Positions 1-9,429 are shown, numbered from the stretch's first letter. The stretch is DNA of 64,000 bases from an uncultured Campylobacterales bacterium (GCA_903892995.1 CAITKP010000024.1:1-64000), one strand, 5' to 3'. The notes: generated from the letters alone by a model not told the origin. Numbers and translations: made by a program.

Positions 1-543
1 GCCTTCGAGGGCTTTCAGAGCGGAACCTTTGATGATTGGAATATCGTCGCCGGGGAAGTCATAGCTGGAGAGCAGTTCACGCACTTCAAGCTCAACGAGC
101 TCAAGCAGTTCTTCGTCATCAACCATGTCAGCCTTGTTAAGGAATACAACCATATATGGTACGCCAACCTGACGAGCAAGCAGGATGTGCTCACGAGTCT
201 GCGGCATAGGGCCGTCAGCTGCGGAAACAACCAGGATTGCGCCGTCCATCTGGGCAGCACCGGTGATCATGTTCTTGACGTAGTCGGCATGGCCGGGGCA
301 GTCAACATGAGCATAGTGGCGTTTGTCTGTTTCGTATTCAACATGAGCGGTTGCGATGGTAATACCGCGCTCGCGCTCTTCAGGAGCGTTGTCAATCTGG
401 TCAAATGCCTTGTACTCAGCCTGGCCTTTACCAGCCAGAACCTTTGTGATTGCAGCGGTCAAGGTTGTCTTGCCGTGGTCGACGTGGCCGATTGTACCAA
501 TGTTTACGTGAGTTTTATTACGTTCGAATTTTGCCTTCGCCAT
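1..543 (-). CDS. tuf: Elongation factor Tu, N-terminal part (cut by window edge)
   Basis: EF-Tu delivers aminoacyl-tRNA to the ribosome. The reverse strand from 543 reads [14 protein letters not shown] and continues with the GTPase motifs GHVDHGKT (P-loop), the switch region around [15 protein letters not shown] (G3) and NKADMVDD (G4); about 181 codons are present and the 3' end lies left of the window. A strong Shine-Dalgarno, CAGGAGGGC, precedes the ATG. The tRNA genes immediately upstream match the classic Thr-Tyr-Gly-Thr-tuf order. Oddity: wording such as [24 protein letters not shown], in pieces such as ITKVLA and FDQIDNAP, resembles Geobacter/Desulfuromonas EF-Tu rather than the MAKEKFSRNKPHVN type of Campylobacterota, and the DNA is clearly more GC-rich (two lines I counted: 55% and 47%) than the rest (about 37%). 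Confidence 0.95.
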   Translation of the reverse strand, partial: MAKAKFERNKTHVNIGTIGHVDHGKTTLTAAITKVLAGKGQAEYKAFDQIDNAPEERERGITIATAHVEYETDKRHYAHVDCPGHADYVKNMITGAAQMDGAILVVSAADGPMPQTREHILLARQVGVPYMVVFLNKADMVDDEELLELVELEVRELLSSYDFPGDDIPIIKGSALKALEG

Positions 544-603
544 GAGAAAGGCCCTCCTGAGTTTAGATGCATTTGGTTTTTGTTTTGTTTGACAGCAATA
601 AAG

Positions 604-678
<75 letters not shown>

Positions 679-760
679 AGGGTTTTAATTTTAGAATTTT
701 TCTAAAGTTATCTTTTGATTTTATATTTTATTTTGGGTATTTTTTAAATTAGTAGATAAG

Positions 761-837
761 TGGAGCGGGTGAAGGGACTCGAACCCTCGACCCTCAGCTT
801 GGAAGGCTGACGCTCTAGCCAACTGAGCTACGCCCGC
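761..837 (-). tRNA. tRNA-Gly (anticodon TCC)
   Basis: Reverse-strand cloverleaf with acceptor GCGGGCG pairing CACCCGC, D arm GCTC...GAGC, anticodon loop CTTCCAA (TCC), T arm AGGGTTCGAGTCCCT and encoded CCA. Second of four tRNAs between tuf and the phosphodiesterase gene. Confidence 0.95.
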
Positions 838-850
838 ATCCTATCTTTTG

Positions 851-935
851 TGGTGGTGAGAAGAGGAGTCGAACCTCTGAACCCGTAGGGAGCGGATTTA
901 CAGTCCGCCGTCGTTGGCCACTTGACTATCTCACC
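851..935 (-). tRNA. tRNA-Tyr (anticodon GTA)
   Basis: Reverse-strand class II tRNA of 85 nt with a long variable arm, acceptor GGTGAGA/TCTCACC, anticodon loop CTGTAAA (GTA), T arm GAGGTTCGACTCCTC and encoded ACCA. Its position between tRNA-Gly and tRNA-Thr(TGT) keeps the conserved Thr-Tyr-Gly-Thr-tuf arrangement. Confidence 0.95.
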
Positions 936-958
936 AGTCTTATTGTTTCAAAATTCAA

Positions 959-1035
959 TGGTGCCGGCACGAGGACTTGAACCCCGGGCCTGCTGATTAC
1001 AAATCAGCTGCTCTAGCCAACTGAGCTATGCCGGC
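959..1035 (-). tRNA. tRNA-Thr (anticodon TGT)
   Basis: Reverse-strand cloverleaf with perfect acceptor stem GCCGGCA/TGCCGGC, D arm GCTC...GAGC, anticodon loop TTTGTAA (TGT), T arm CGGGGTTCAAGTCCTCG and encoded ACCA. It is the promoter-proximal tRNA of the tRNA-tuf cluster. Confidence 0.95.
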
Positions 1036-1091
1036 TTTGAATTTGAGCCAGAATTATAGACAAATTCGTTTTCAATGTCAAGCTTTTTGTA

Positions 1092-1868
1092 TTAAAAGTT
1101 TATTTTTTCTCCATCTTTTAATATTTTCACTCTAAATTCCCCTTGATATAGGGCTATTTCTTTTCTCATCTCTTCTAAAAAAAGTGGTTTTATATGGTTG
1201 ATATAAATATCAATATTACTTTTTTTCATCACTTTTAGCTTTTCAAATAGAAGTTTTGGTGTCAAATGTTTCGAATCATAAGCCAATTGTTGCATTCTAG
1301 ATGGGAATGAACACTCCACTACCAATGTTTGTATATCTTCTCTTGAGTCTATATTTTCAATCGTGCTATCTAAGCTATATGTATCTAAAGAAATAATAAC
1401 TGATCTGTCATTTTTTGTCACAATATACCCACAACTTGCAACTGTATGATCCGTCTTATATGCTTGGAGATATGTACTTTCTCCTATTTTATATCGCTTG
1501 TTTGGCTCTATCTCTTCATACACAACACTCATTTCATCAGAATGCAAAAGTTTTATTGCTGAAAAATCTGGCCATATTCTATTGTTTAAAAAATCCTCTT
1601 TTATTGAGAGTAACGTCTCTTTTAGTCCCAATATTTTCAATGGTTTTTTACGTGCAGCAAAATAACTATCAAGTATATATGCAATATCAATAATATGATC
1701 CAAATGCGAGTGAGAGAGCCAAACGGATTCTATTTCAGCTGATTTTTTTCCTAGTGGGACAAGAAGATTTCCAGCATCAATGACATTTCTCTCATCAATA
1801 TAAAACGCACTCGTTCCCACATTCACGCCCTTAGTCCCGTATGCACCCAAAATAGTTATCTCATTCAT
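1092..1868 (-). CDS. Class II 3',5'-cyclic-nucleotide phosphodiesterase (metallo-beta-lactamase fold)
   Basis: About 258 residues with the metallo-beta-lactamase signature SHSHLDH near residue 55, a later TDHT metal-ligand region and an ISLDT segment typical of the PDE1/CpdP class II cAMP phosphodiesterase family (PF02112). These enzymes hydrolyse cAMP or cGMP to the 5'-monophosphate. I prefer the ATG at 1868, which overlaps the stop of the upstream HD-GYP gene, over a TTG two codons earlier. It is the last gene of an apparent operon that starts with a FecR protein and an adenylate cyclase, so its likely job is to degrade the cyclase product. Function is inferred from motifs and neighbours; other MBL hydrolase roles cannot be excluded. 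Confidence 0.8.
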   Translation of the reverse strand: MNEITILGAYGTKGVNVGTSAFYIDERNVIDAGNLLVPLGKKSAEIESVWLSHSHLDHIIDIAYILDSYFAARKKPLKILGLKETLLSIKEDFLNNRIWPDFSAIKLLHSDEMSVVYEEIEPNKRYKIGESTYLQAYKTDHTVASCGYIVTKNDRSVIISLDTYSLDSTIENIDSREDIQTLVVECSFPSRMQQLAYDSKHLTPKLLFEKLKVMKKSNIDIYINHIKPLFLEEMRKEIALYQGEFRVKILKDGEKINF

Positions 1869-2979
1869 GATCAAACCTATCTGTAAATTTTTCTCTTACA
1901 TGTAAGAACTTATCAAGGTGTTCAAAAAAAAGGTCAACAAGTTTTGGATCAAAATGTTTTCCTCTTTCTTTATGGATAAGCTCAAATATTTTCTCATCTT
2001 CCCAAGCTTTTTTATAAACTCTATCGCTTCCAAGTGCATCAAAGACATCTGCCATCGCTGTAATGCGACCATAAATATGAATATTTTCACCTGCAAGCCT
2101 ACGCGGATACCCTGAACCATCCCATTTTTCATGATGCTCATAAGCAACTGTTGCGGCTGCTTTTAAAAGTGCTCTGCTTGAAGATTTAAGCATATCATAT
2201 CCGAGTTCTGCGTGTGTATTCATAACAAGACGTTCCTCTATATTGAAACTTCCTGGTTTATTGAGAATTGCATCAGGAATAGCGACTTTTCCAATATCAT
2301 GCATCGGAGATGCCTCTTTTAGCCGTAGGGATTCCACTTCGCTGAGTCCATAAAGCTTCGCTAAAATATAAGAATACTCAGCAACTCTTTTTACATGATT
2401 TCCTGTCTCTTTTGATCTGCTCTCTCCAATGGCACCCATTGTAAAGACGACCTCTTTTTGCGTCTGCTCGATCTCATCAAGTAAAATAGATGTTGTCACA
2501 GTCTCAGCTGCATAAGTTGAGGCTAGCATGATGTATCTCAAATCATCTTGAGTAAATAGTTTTCCATCCAGTTTATTGACCACCTGAAAAGCGCCTATGA
2601 TCTCACCCTCTGTATTATGCATAGGAATAACAAGCAAAGTTTTTGTTTTGTATCCTGTTTGCTTATCAACTTCAGGGTTAAATCTTGCATCACTGTAAGC
2701 ATCATCAATGATCAAGCTTTTATTGTGCATTACTGCTTCTCCGACAATGCCTGAATCTATAGGAATCTGAATATGTTCAACTCCATGTGCGACTTGTGTC
2801 CAAAGATGTTTTTTATCTTTAGACACAACCCAAACTGTACATCTATCAGCACGTACAAGCTGTCTTCCCATATCTGCAAGCAACATTAAAATATCATCCG
2901 CAAAACGTTCTGCAGATATCTGAGTTATGTAGGAAAATATGATCTCTATAAACTCTTTTGATTCCATATCGTTTTGCAT
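1861..2979 (-). CDS. GAF domain / HD-GYP phosphodiesterase
   Basis: 372 residues. An N-terminal GAF-type sensor (about residues 15-165, with TVWVVSKDKKHLWTQVAHG and ALVIPMHN-like segments) is followed by an HD-GYP domain: GNHVKRVAEYS, HDIGKVAIPD, the HHEKWDGSGYP signature and MADVFDALGSDRVYKK. HD-GYP proteins hydrolyse cyclic di-GMP; a few act on other cyclic dinucleotides. The GAF domain could bind a cyclic nucleotide made by the neighbouring cyclase. No membrane segment is visible. The gene starts 8 nt after the cyclase stop and overlaps the phosphodiesterase start, so the three are probably co-translated. Confidence 0.88.
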   Translation of the reverse strand: MQNDMESKEFIEIIFSYITQISAERFADDILMLLADMGRQLVRADRCTVWVVSKDKKHLWTQVAHGVEHIQIPIDSGIVGEAVMHNKSLIIDDAYSDARFNPEVDKQTGYKTKTLLVIPMHNTEGEIIGAFQVVNKLDGKLFTQDDLRYIMLASTYAAETVTTSILLDEIEQTQKEVVFTMGAIGESRSKETGNHVKRVAEYSYILAKLYGLSEVESLRLKEASPMHDIGKVAIPDAILNKPGSFNIEERLVMNTHAELGYDMLKSSSRALLKAAATVAYEHHEKWDGSGYPRRLAGENIHIYGRITAMADVFDALGSDRVYKKAWEDEKIFELIHKERGKHFDPKLVDLFFEHLDKFLHVREKFTDRFDHE

Positions 2980-2986
2980 ATTGAAC

Positions 2987-5032
2987 CTACTTTGTCATCA
3001 TTTTATGAACGCCCCATGGATGTTTCTCTTTTACCAATGGAAGAAAATATGCTGAAACACTATCATTATAATCTTGAACCAAAACTTCAAAAATCTCAGT
3101 AGCTTTTTCAAATTTAGAATTTTTATAAAATTCCATCGCTTTGTCATAAAGCTTTTTGATCTGCTGATTTGTCTCGCTTTTTTTCATCAGTTCGTAAAGA
3201 AGTACAGCCTCATCTTTACCTTTTACTTTCACTGGCTCTATTGCCCTTATCAAAAAATCATCTTTTAAATGCGTAACTGTAAACTCTGTGATGAGAATAT
3301 TGACACCATAATTTTTTGTAAGCCCCTCAACGCGTGATGCAAGATTTACCCCATCACCAATAACTGTATAGTTAAAACGAGTGTTTGAACCCATATTGCC
3401 TACAACGACATCATCAGTATTGATGCCAATTCCAATATGGATAGGATTAATCCCCTCGATACTTAACTGATGATTTAGTATTTCAAGTCGCTCTATCATG
3501 ACTAAAGCAGTCTTACATGTAGCATCTGCATGGTTGGCAACATCAACAGGTGCATTAAAAAAAGCCATAACAGCATCACCGATATACTTATCAAGCATTC
3601 CGCCATTTTCAAGCACAGCATCGGTCATCGGCGTAAAATATCTATTTAGCAGTTTGATGAGAGATACAGGATCCATCGATTCGGATATACTTGTAAATCC
3701 TCGAATATCGCTAAACAAAATAGTCAGCTCTTTTTTCTCTCCGCCAAGTGCCAAAGCCTCGGGATTTTTTATAAGCTGGTTGAGCAGATCTGCTGAAAGA
3801 TAGCTTGAAAAAGCATTGCGTAAAAAACGGCTTCCCCTTTCTTGGATCGTAAAAGCCAAAATCTCAATAGCAATCGCACTCAGTAAAAACGCCACAAGAG
3901 GATAAAAAGCATCACTGTAAATATTGTATTTTACAAAGATAAAACGCACAAAAAGGTACACAAAAAGATAGCCGATAATATCGATAATCACCCTAGAAGT
4001 AATTTTTTTGACAAACAAAAAAAGAACAAATGGTAAAAGCACCATCAATACGATTAAAATAGGAGTGATATAAAAAGGCTCGCTTATAAGATGGTCTGAG
4101 AGTACATTTGATAAAAATGTATAGTGCAACAATGGCCCAAACATAAGTCCCATAGGTGTTGTAGCCACATCTCCTGAACCAACATCTGTAATGCCCAAAA
4201 TAACAATTTTACCTTTGAAATAATCTGGTTTTATTTTTCCCTGCGCAACATCTAAAAAAGAGACTATATTGTATTGATCAGGAGAGTAATAGTTTAAGCG
4301 AACAAAACCTCGCTCGTTTAGATCCATTTTATATTTACCAAGGCTTACATGTAAGGCATCGATTCGTTTTAAATCCTCATTTAAAACAAGACGCAGACCC
4401 TGCACACCAAGTGATGGGAAAAGTAAATTATTAAAATAAACAGCCACTGGATAGGAGCGAAGAAGATGGTCAGATTCGCTCAAAGTGGAGAAACTTCCAC
4501 TCATGCTACAGCTCTCTAAAACAGGAAGGATATTCATCTCTGCAAACTCAGCTGAGACAAATTTTGGATCTTTGTATGTAGCAATTTGAGATTGAAGCAG
4601 ATCAAGCGTAGAACCACTGAGCGCATCTTCTTGCTCTTGAGTGATATTTTGAGTAGAGTCATGACGCAGAAAAAATCCGCACACACTGTTTTGAAGTCCT
4701 CCAAGCGAAGAAGCAAGTGCTGCATCTTTCTCCTCTGTGGTGTTCTCAGAAAAGATCATATCCATCAAAACAACATCTGCCTGATTTAATTTTGAGATCC
4801 CGCCTGCAATAATATCTCTATCCCAAGGCCATCGCCCATAATTATTGACACTTTTTTCATCCACTGCCACAAAGACAATTTTGTCACTTGGCGTTTTCTT
4901 TTGGAGTGCAAAATTTATATCATTAAAACGTAAAGAAAAGCTCTCAAAAGGCTCGACTTTATAATGATATAGCGACAAACTTAGCGCTAAAATTGGAATG
5001 ATTACAAGTAAATAGTAAAGTTTTTGTTTCAT
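2987..5032 (-). CDS. CHASE2-domain adenylate/guanylate cyclase (class III)
   Basis: 681 residues: one N-terminal membrane helix (about 5-22), an extracytoplasmic CHASE2 sensor (about 24-305), a cluster of three hydrophobic helices (about 318-400) and a class III cyclase domain (about 435-610). Metal-binding aspartates are D442 in FSDIRGFT and D486 in YIGDAVMAF; the base-specifying lysine K482 in LDKYIGD and the threonine in YTVIGD fit an adenylate cyclase, and the VNLASR motif supplies the transition-state Asn and Arg. A short TPR-like tail follows. The start codon overlaps the stop of the FecR gene (ATGA). It likely senses an envelope signal and makes cAMP in the cytoplasm. Confidence 0.9.
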   Translation of the reverse strand: MKQKLYYLLVIIPILALSLSLYHYKVEPFESFSLRFNDINFALQKKTPSDKIVFVAVDEKSVNNYGRWPWDRDIIAGGISKLNQADVVLMDMIFSENTTEEKDAALASSLGGLQNSVCGFFLRHDSTQNITQEQEDALSGSTLDLLQSQIATYKDPKFVSAEFAEMNILPVLESCSMSGSFSTLSESDHLLRSYPVAVYFNNLLFPSLGVQGLRLVLNEDLKRIDALHVSLGKYKMDLNERGFVRLNYYSPDQYNIVSFLDVAQGKIKPDYFKGKIVILGITDVGSGDVATTPMGLMFGPLLHYTFLSNVLSDHLISEPFYITPILIVLMVLLPFVLFLFVKKITSRVIIDIIGYLFVYLFVRFIFVKYNIYSDAFYPLVAFLLSAIAIEILAFTIQERGSRFLRNAFSSYLSADLLNQLIKNPEALALGGEKKELTILFSDIRGFTSISESMDPVSLIKLLNRYFTPMTDAVLENGGMLDKYIGDAVMAFFNAPVDVANHADATCKTALVMIERLEILNHQLSIEGINPIHIGIGINTDDVVVGNMGSNTRFNYTVIGDGVNLASRVEGLTKNYGVNILITEFTVTHLKDDFLIRAIEPVKVKGKDEAVLLYELMKKSETNQQIKKLYDKAMEFYKNSKFEKATEIFEVLVQDYNDSVSAYFLPLVKEKHPWGVHKMMTK

Positions 5033-5736
5033 TTCATTGATTTTATTATCTCTTCAAAATGATTAAATGAACTGTTTGTGTCTTTGTTAAAAGAGCTCTC
5101 AACAACTTTTTTATCATCAAAAGAGACTTTATTACCAGCATCTAAATCAAACTCTTTAACGATTTGAGGCTTATTCCCAGCAAGTTCTTGGAGATACTGC
5201 TCATACGCTGCAAATTGTTGCTTTTTATAGTTACCAAACTCTTCAAGCACTTTTTTTCTATAGAGTTCAAACTCCTCTTTCATACTTGAAATACCGATTT
5301 TCCCCTCTTGCAAAGCGATAGATTTATCTTTTTCATCAGAATTTACAATAAAAGTCGTTCCCTTGATCCCAATAATAGCAAATGGAGTTTTAACATCTAA
5401 AGAGTTGTTTGCTGTTCTTGAAGTGATTTTATAATATACAGAACCACTTTTTTGTTCTGCTTGATTGAGATTTGCAAAAAAGATTGATGAAGATTTATCC
5501 AAAACAACATTTGAACCATCGATGAGTTTTAAAACTGCAGTCGCACTTGAAGTTGTTGTGACCATATCCCCTTTTTCAATCTTTGTTCCCTTTGTCGCAT
5601 TAATCTTTTTAATGCTTCCTTCATGGGAAATCTTCACCATTCCTTTGAGTCCATCCACTGTTCCAACAATCTTTACATCCGCTGAGATTGCAAAAGAAAA
5701 CATCGCACTTATAATCAAAAACATAATAAAACGCAT
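5029..5736 (-). CDS. Exported FecR-domain protein
   Basis: 235 residues with a signal peptide (MRFIMFLIISAMFSFAISA) followed by a FecR domain: TVDGLKGMVKI, a KGDMVTT segment, GSNVVLDKSSS and TPFAIIGIKGTTF. The C-terminal third is charged and probably helical. FecR-domain proteins of this periplasmic kind are often encoded next to CHASE2 cyclases, where they may modulate the CHASE2 sensor. Start supported by AGGGAGAG upstream. It is the first gene of the cyclic-nucleotide operon and lies divergent from yaaA with an 89-bp promoter region between them. Confidence 0.85.
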   Translation of the reverse strand: MRFIMFLIISAMFSFAISADVKIVGTVDGLKGMVKISHEGSIKKINATKGTKIEKGDMVTTTSSATAVLKLIDGSNVVLDKSSSIFFANLNQAEQKSGSVYYKITSRTANNSLDVKTPFAIIGIKGTTFIVNSDEKDKSIALQEGKIGISSMKEEFELYRKKVLEEFGNYKKQQFAAYEQYLQELAGNKPQIVKEFDLDAGNKVSFDDKKVVESSFNKDTNSSFNHFEEIIKSMK

Positions 5737-5825
5737 ATCATCTCTCCCTATTTATATGGTTCGATTATAACAAGAATATCGATATAATTATATAAATTTA
5801 AAGAATTTTTTTTAAAGGTAATATC

Positions 5826-6554
5826 TTGCTAACAATCCTATTTTCTCCATCAGAGGGTAAAAACAAAGGTGGAAATGAAACAAAAAAAGAGCTCTTTGGC
5901 TCAGATAAAGCCAGAGATGAGATCCTCAACGCCTACAATCAGCTCATTACAAAAAAAGATACCAATGAACTAGAAAAACTCTTTGGCATCAAAAATAAAA
6001 ATGAGTATGAGCCTTATCTTAGCGGTTTGGACAACTCTCAGCTGATGTGCGCCATTGAGCGATACAGCGGAGTTGCGTATGAATATCTTGCCTTTGAAAC
6101 ACTCGATAAAGATGCTCAAACATATCTTAGAAAAAATGTTCTCATCTTCTCAAACCTTTATGGGCCTCTCCTTGGCGGAGATACAATTGCTAACTATAAA
6201 GTGCATCAAGGGGTAGCCATCGCAGATATCGCGCCTGAGAAATACTATAAAGATCGTTTTTCTTATCAGCTTGATCTCTATCTATCAGACAAAGAGATTC
6301 TCGATCTGCGCGCTGGATATTATGAAAAATTTTATAAAACTGACAAACCCTTTACAACACTCAAGTTTTTAAAAGATGGAAAAACAGTGAGCCACTGGGC
6401 AAAAGCATATCGCGGGATCGTGCTTCGTGAGATTGCAAAACACAATATCTGTTCACTTGAGGAGTTTCATAAATTAGATATACAAGGCTTACATGTAAAA
6501 GAGATACTCAGCATAAAAAACAAAACAGAAATAGTTTTCAATATAGGAGAATAA
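5826..6554 (+). CDS. yaaA: YaaA/DUF328 peroxide-resistance family protein
   Basis: 242 residues. The N-terminal ILFSPSEGKNKGG, the LFSNLYGPLLGGDTIANYKV region and the YRGIVLREIAKH region are typical of YaaA, a DNA-binding protein that limits intracellular iron and oxidative damage in E. coli. The start is a TTG at 5826, supported by AAAGGTA eight bases upstream and by the family N-terminus. The next gene, a small thioredoxin-like protein, begins one base after the stop, so the two are probably one transcript, both plausible in redox stress. Confidence 0.85.
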   Translation: MLTILFSPSEGKNKGGNETKKELFGSDKARDEILNAYNQLITKKDTNELEKLFGIKNKNEYEPYLSGLDNSQLMCAIERYSGVAYEYLAFETLDKDAQTYLRKNVLIFSNLYGPLLGGDTIANYKVHQGVAIADIAPEKYYKDRFSYQLDLYLSDKEILDLRAGYYEKFYKTDKPFTTLKFLKDGKTVSHWAKAYRGIVLREIAKHNICSLEEFHKLDIQGLHVKEILSIKNKTEIVFNIGE

Positions 6555-6555
6555 A

Positions 6556-6876
6556 ATGCAAACAGCAGAAACAATCAATCAAACAATTAAAGAAAATCCA
6601 GCGGTGATGCTCTACTTTAGCGCGCCTACATGTAACGTTTGCCACGCACTCAAACCAAAACTTCTCGAAGCGATAAATGAAAATTTTAAAACTTTTGAGA
6701 TCGTGAGTATCGATGTCTCAACCGATGCCGAGATAGCCGCACATTTTAGCGTTTTTGCGATCCCGACTGTTTTAGTCTTTTTAGATGGAAGAGAGTTTTT
6801 ACGCAAAAGCCGCCATATGAGCGTTGGCGAAGTGATAAGTGAGATCAAACGCCCTTATGAGATTATGTTTTCATAA
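6556..6876 (+). CDS. Small thioredoxin-fold protein
   Basis: 106 residues with a thioredoxin fold: YFSAPTCNVCHALKP (active site CNVC, unlike the WCGPC of canonical thioredoxin), IDVSTDAEIAAHFSVFAIPTVLVF with the cis-proline, and a C-terminal helix. Cytosolic, no signal peptide. It follows yaaA by one base. A thiol-disulfide exchange role is likely but the substrate is unknown; the absence of the usual tryptophan before the active site suggests it is a specialised thioredoxin. Confidence 0.8.
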   Translation: MQTAETINQTIKENPAVMLYFSAPTCNVCHALKPKLLEAINENFKTFEIVSIDVSTDAEIAAHFSVFAIPTVLVFLDGREFLRKSRHMSVGEVISEIKRPYEIMFS

Positions 6877-6911
6877 AAAAACAAATACTCAAACTTTACT
6901 TTGCCAATGTG

Positions 6912-7583
6912 CTACATTGCACTTCCGCATTTTCCAGTTTGTGCTTTCATAATAGTCATCTCTATCTTATAGTTTCTCGCTTCTATTAGATAGTAAGTCG
7001 TTGCACTAATCGCAACGACACTCAAAACTATAATTGCTATTTGCAGCAATGAAAACTTTTGGACTTCCTCTTTTGCTCTTATCTCACAAACACCGCCAGC
7101 GCAATATTTTGCACTATTTTTATAGATGTAATTGTAAAGTTTGCAACCAAGACAGATGCCAAAAGCAGATTCAAAAAAGAGCAATCCCAGACACAAAACG
7201 CAAATAGCAATCTTCAGAGGTGTCATAATGGCAAAAACTACGATAACAAAAAACATAATCACCGCAAGCGTCAAACCAATACTCCATGCTGCTCTCTTTT
7301 GAGGAGCACCGACATATTCAGGTTTTTGATTTTGTACCATTACTCTTCCAAGAAGTAAAGAGGGGGAAAACTTTGGATTGATAAAAATTCGGATCATAAA
7401 ATCAAGCATAAATACAGTGACAAAAATCTGAGTAAAAAGAAAATCTCGAAGCAAATAGGAGTTCATAAAAGAGATGAAAGCAAACAAAAAAAGTATTCCC
7501 GCTCCTGCTCTAGCCTCTCGCTCATTTAAAACTCTCACCTCATAACCATCTACAACTTCACCAAAATATAGATACTTCTTCAT
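6912..7583 (-). CDS. DUF4395-like integral membrane protein
   Basis: About 224 residues with roughly four hydrophobic helices and two cysteine-containing stretches, GICLGCKL and KYCAGGVCEI. The N-terminal GEVVDGYEVRVLNEREARAGAG and the NPKFSPSLLLGRV segment match the DUF4395 family of unknown function. I chose the ATG at 7583 because TCAGGAGTTACT precedes it; the reading frame opens nine codons earlier without a ribosome site. DUF4395 proteins are often encoded near thioredoxin-like genes, and here it converges on one, so a redox role at the membrane is possible but unproven. Confidence 0.7.
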   Translation of the reverse strand: MKKYLYFGEVVDGYEVRVLNEREARAGAGILFLFAFISFMNSYLLRDFLFTQIFVTVFMLDFMIRIFINPKFSPSLLLGRVMVQNQKPEYVGAPQKRAAWSIGLTLAVIMFFVIVVFAIMTPLKIAICVLCLGLLFFESAFGICLGCKLYNYIYKNSAKYCAGGVCEIRAKEEVQKFSLLQIAIIVLSVVAISATTYYLIEARNYKIEMTIMKAQTGKCGSAM

Positions 7584-7641
7584 AGTAACTCCTGACATTT
7601 CAAACATCATAGCACTTTTGAGATAATAACCTCAAAATTTC

Positions 7642-9420
7642 TTATTTTATAGTTTCAAGAAGCTCCAAAAAACGCTCGCCATAGCGTTCAAACTTCACTT
7701 CGCCCACACCGCTTACATGTAACATCTCTTCTTTATTTTTTGGCAAAGATTTTGCCATCTCTTTGAGCGTTTTATCTCCAAAGATGATGTAGGCTGGTTT
7801 GCTCTCCTCTTTGGCGATCTCGCCTCGAAGGGCTCTTAGTTGTTCAAAAACTTCTGAGTTTACATCTTCCTCTTTATGAACGACAAACTCTTTTTTCACC
7901 TTTACATCTAAGCGTTCCTCTTTGATGGAAACTTTGAGCTCATTTTTTAAGATCCGCATCCCTGCAACATCAAGCACCAAAGAGCGAAACTCTCCACGTT
8001 TTAAAGCGCCAAGCTCCATCAAACGCTCGCTCACACGCTCCCAATAGGTTTTTGATTTTTCTATACCGATCCCATAAACAGAAAGAGCATTATGATTATT
8101 ATCGAGTATCTTTTGCATAGAACTTCCACGAAGAACATCGATCACATAAGCCTGTCCAAAACTCTGATTTGTGCGATACACGCATGACAAAAACTTCTGC
8201 GCATCGAGAGTAATATCTGTTTTTTCACCCGCTTCTTCGGTACAGTTATCACACGCAGTAAGACAATTTTCGATCTCATCTTCAAAATAGGCTGCGATAA
8301 AATGATGACGGCACTCTTCCATACTCGCGTAACGGCTCATCTGCTCTATTTTATTGAAAGCATTTTGTTTATAGGGCGATTCTTCAAGCTGATCTATAAA
8401 CTCTCGCTGCATCACCGCATCAGCCCCGCTATACAAAAGCAGCACATCAGATTCCAATCCATCACGCCCCGCACGCCCGATCTCTTGATAATAATTTTCT
8501 ATCGTCTTTGGCAGATTCATGTGAACAACAAAACGGATATTGCTTTTATCGATTCCCATCCCAAAAGCGATGGTTGCGACCACCACTTGTATCTCATCTC
8601 GCACAAAAGCTTTAAAAGTATTTTCCTTTACATGTACGGGCAATCCTGCATGAAAAGCTCTAGCTTTGATGCCATTTGCGTGTAAAAAGACAGCCAAAGA
8701 TTCCGTCTGTTTTCTTGAAAAAGCATACACAATCCCGCTCTCATTTTTAAAGTTTTTCAAAAAATCAAGCAACTGTTTTTTGCCATCTTTTTCTCTTGAT
8801 TCCACGCTGATATGCAGATTTTTTCTAAATATTTTTCCACGCACTTCTAGGGGCTCGTTTAAACGAAGAGCGTATTTTATATCTTGTGCGACTTTTGGAG
8901 TCGCAGTTGCGGTAAAAGCAGCGATGGAAGTGCTGGGAAAATTTTCACGCAAAAGATTTAATTTTCTATAATCAACTCGAAACTCATGTCCCCATTCACT
9001 CACACAGTGCGCTTCATCGATAACAAAAAAATTGATTTTTATAGATTTTAAAAAGTTCACAAACTCAAAAGATGCAAAGCGCTCGGGTGCGACATAAAGC
9101 AGTTTGAGTTCGCCCTCAATAAGGCTTTGATAAATGCTAAAAATCTCCTCCTCGTTTTGCATCGAAGAGATCATCTGGGCTTTGATGCCGTTTGCTTTGA
9201 GTGCGCTTACTTGATCGTACATAAGAGCTAAAAGAGGAGAGACAACGACAGTTACTCCATCCATAAGCAATGAGGGAAGTTGATAACATAAAGATTTTCC
9301 TCCGCCTGTGGGGAGAATCATCAAAAGGTCTTGATTTGAGAGTATGGCATCGATCGCCTTCTCTTGAAGCGGGCGAAAAGTGTCATACCCAAAATAGGAT
9401 TTTAATACCTTGTGTTTGAT
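7642..9420 (-). CDS. recQ: ATP-dependent DNA helicase RecQ, probable ATC start
   Basis: 3'-5' helicase of recombination repair. The frame encodes the RecQ N-terminal motif YFGYDTFRPLQEKAI, Walker A LPTGGGKS, VIDEAHCVSEWGHEFR, helicase motifs IAFGMGIDKS and QEIGRAGRDG, the zinc-binding cysteines CRHHF...CLTACDNC, the RQC region and a C-terminal HRDC domain. There is no ATG, GTG or TTG between the in-frame stop of trxC (9430-9432) and TTG at 9324, which would remove the conserved FGYDTFRP motif. An ATC at 9420 has AAAGG six bases upstream, so a non-canonical start there is the best fit. Alternatives are a TTG start giving a defective protein, or a sequencing error. Confidence 0.85.
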   Translation of the reverse strand: MKHKVLKSYFGYDTFRPLQEKAIDAILSNQDLLMILPTGGGKSLCYQLPSLLMDGVTVVVSPLLALMYDQVSALKANGIKAQMISSMQNEEEIFSIYQSLIEGELKLLYVAPERFASFEFVNFLKSIKINFFVIDEAHCVSEWGHEFRVDYRKLNLLRENFPSTSIAAFTATATPKVAQDIKYALRLNEPLEVRGKIFRKNLHISVESREKDGKKQLLDFLKNFKNESGIVYAFSRKQTESLAVFLHANGIKARAFHAGLPVHVKENTFKAFVRDEIQVVVATIAFGMGIDKSNIRFVVHMNLPKTIENYYQEIGRAGRDGLESDVLLLYSGADAVMQREFIDQLEESPYKQNAFNKIEQMSRYASMEECRHHFIAAYFEDEIENCLTACDNCTEEAGEKTDITLDAQKFLSCVYRTNQSFGQAYVIDVLRGSSMQKILDNNHNALSVYGIGIEKSKTYWERVSERLMELGALKRGEFRSLVLDVAGMRILKNELKVSIKEERLDVKVKKEFVVHKEEDVNSEVFEQLRALRGEIAKEESKPAYIIFGDKTLKEMAKSLPKNKEEMLHVSGVGEVKFERYGERFLELLETIK

Positions 9421-9429
9421 AAAAAGCCT

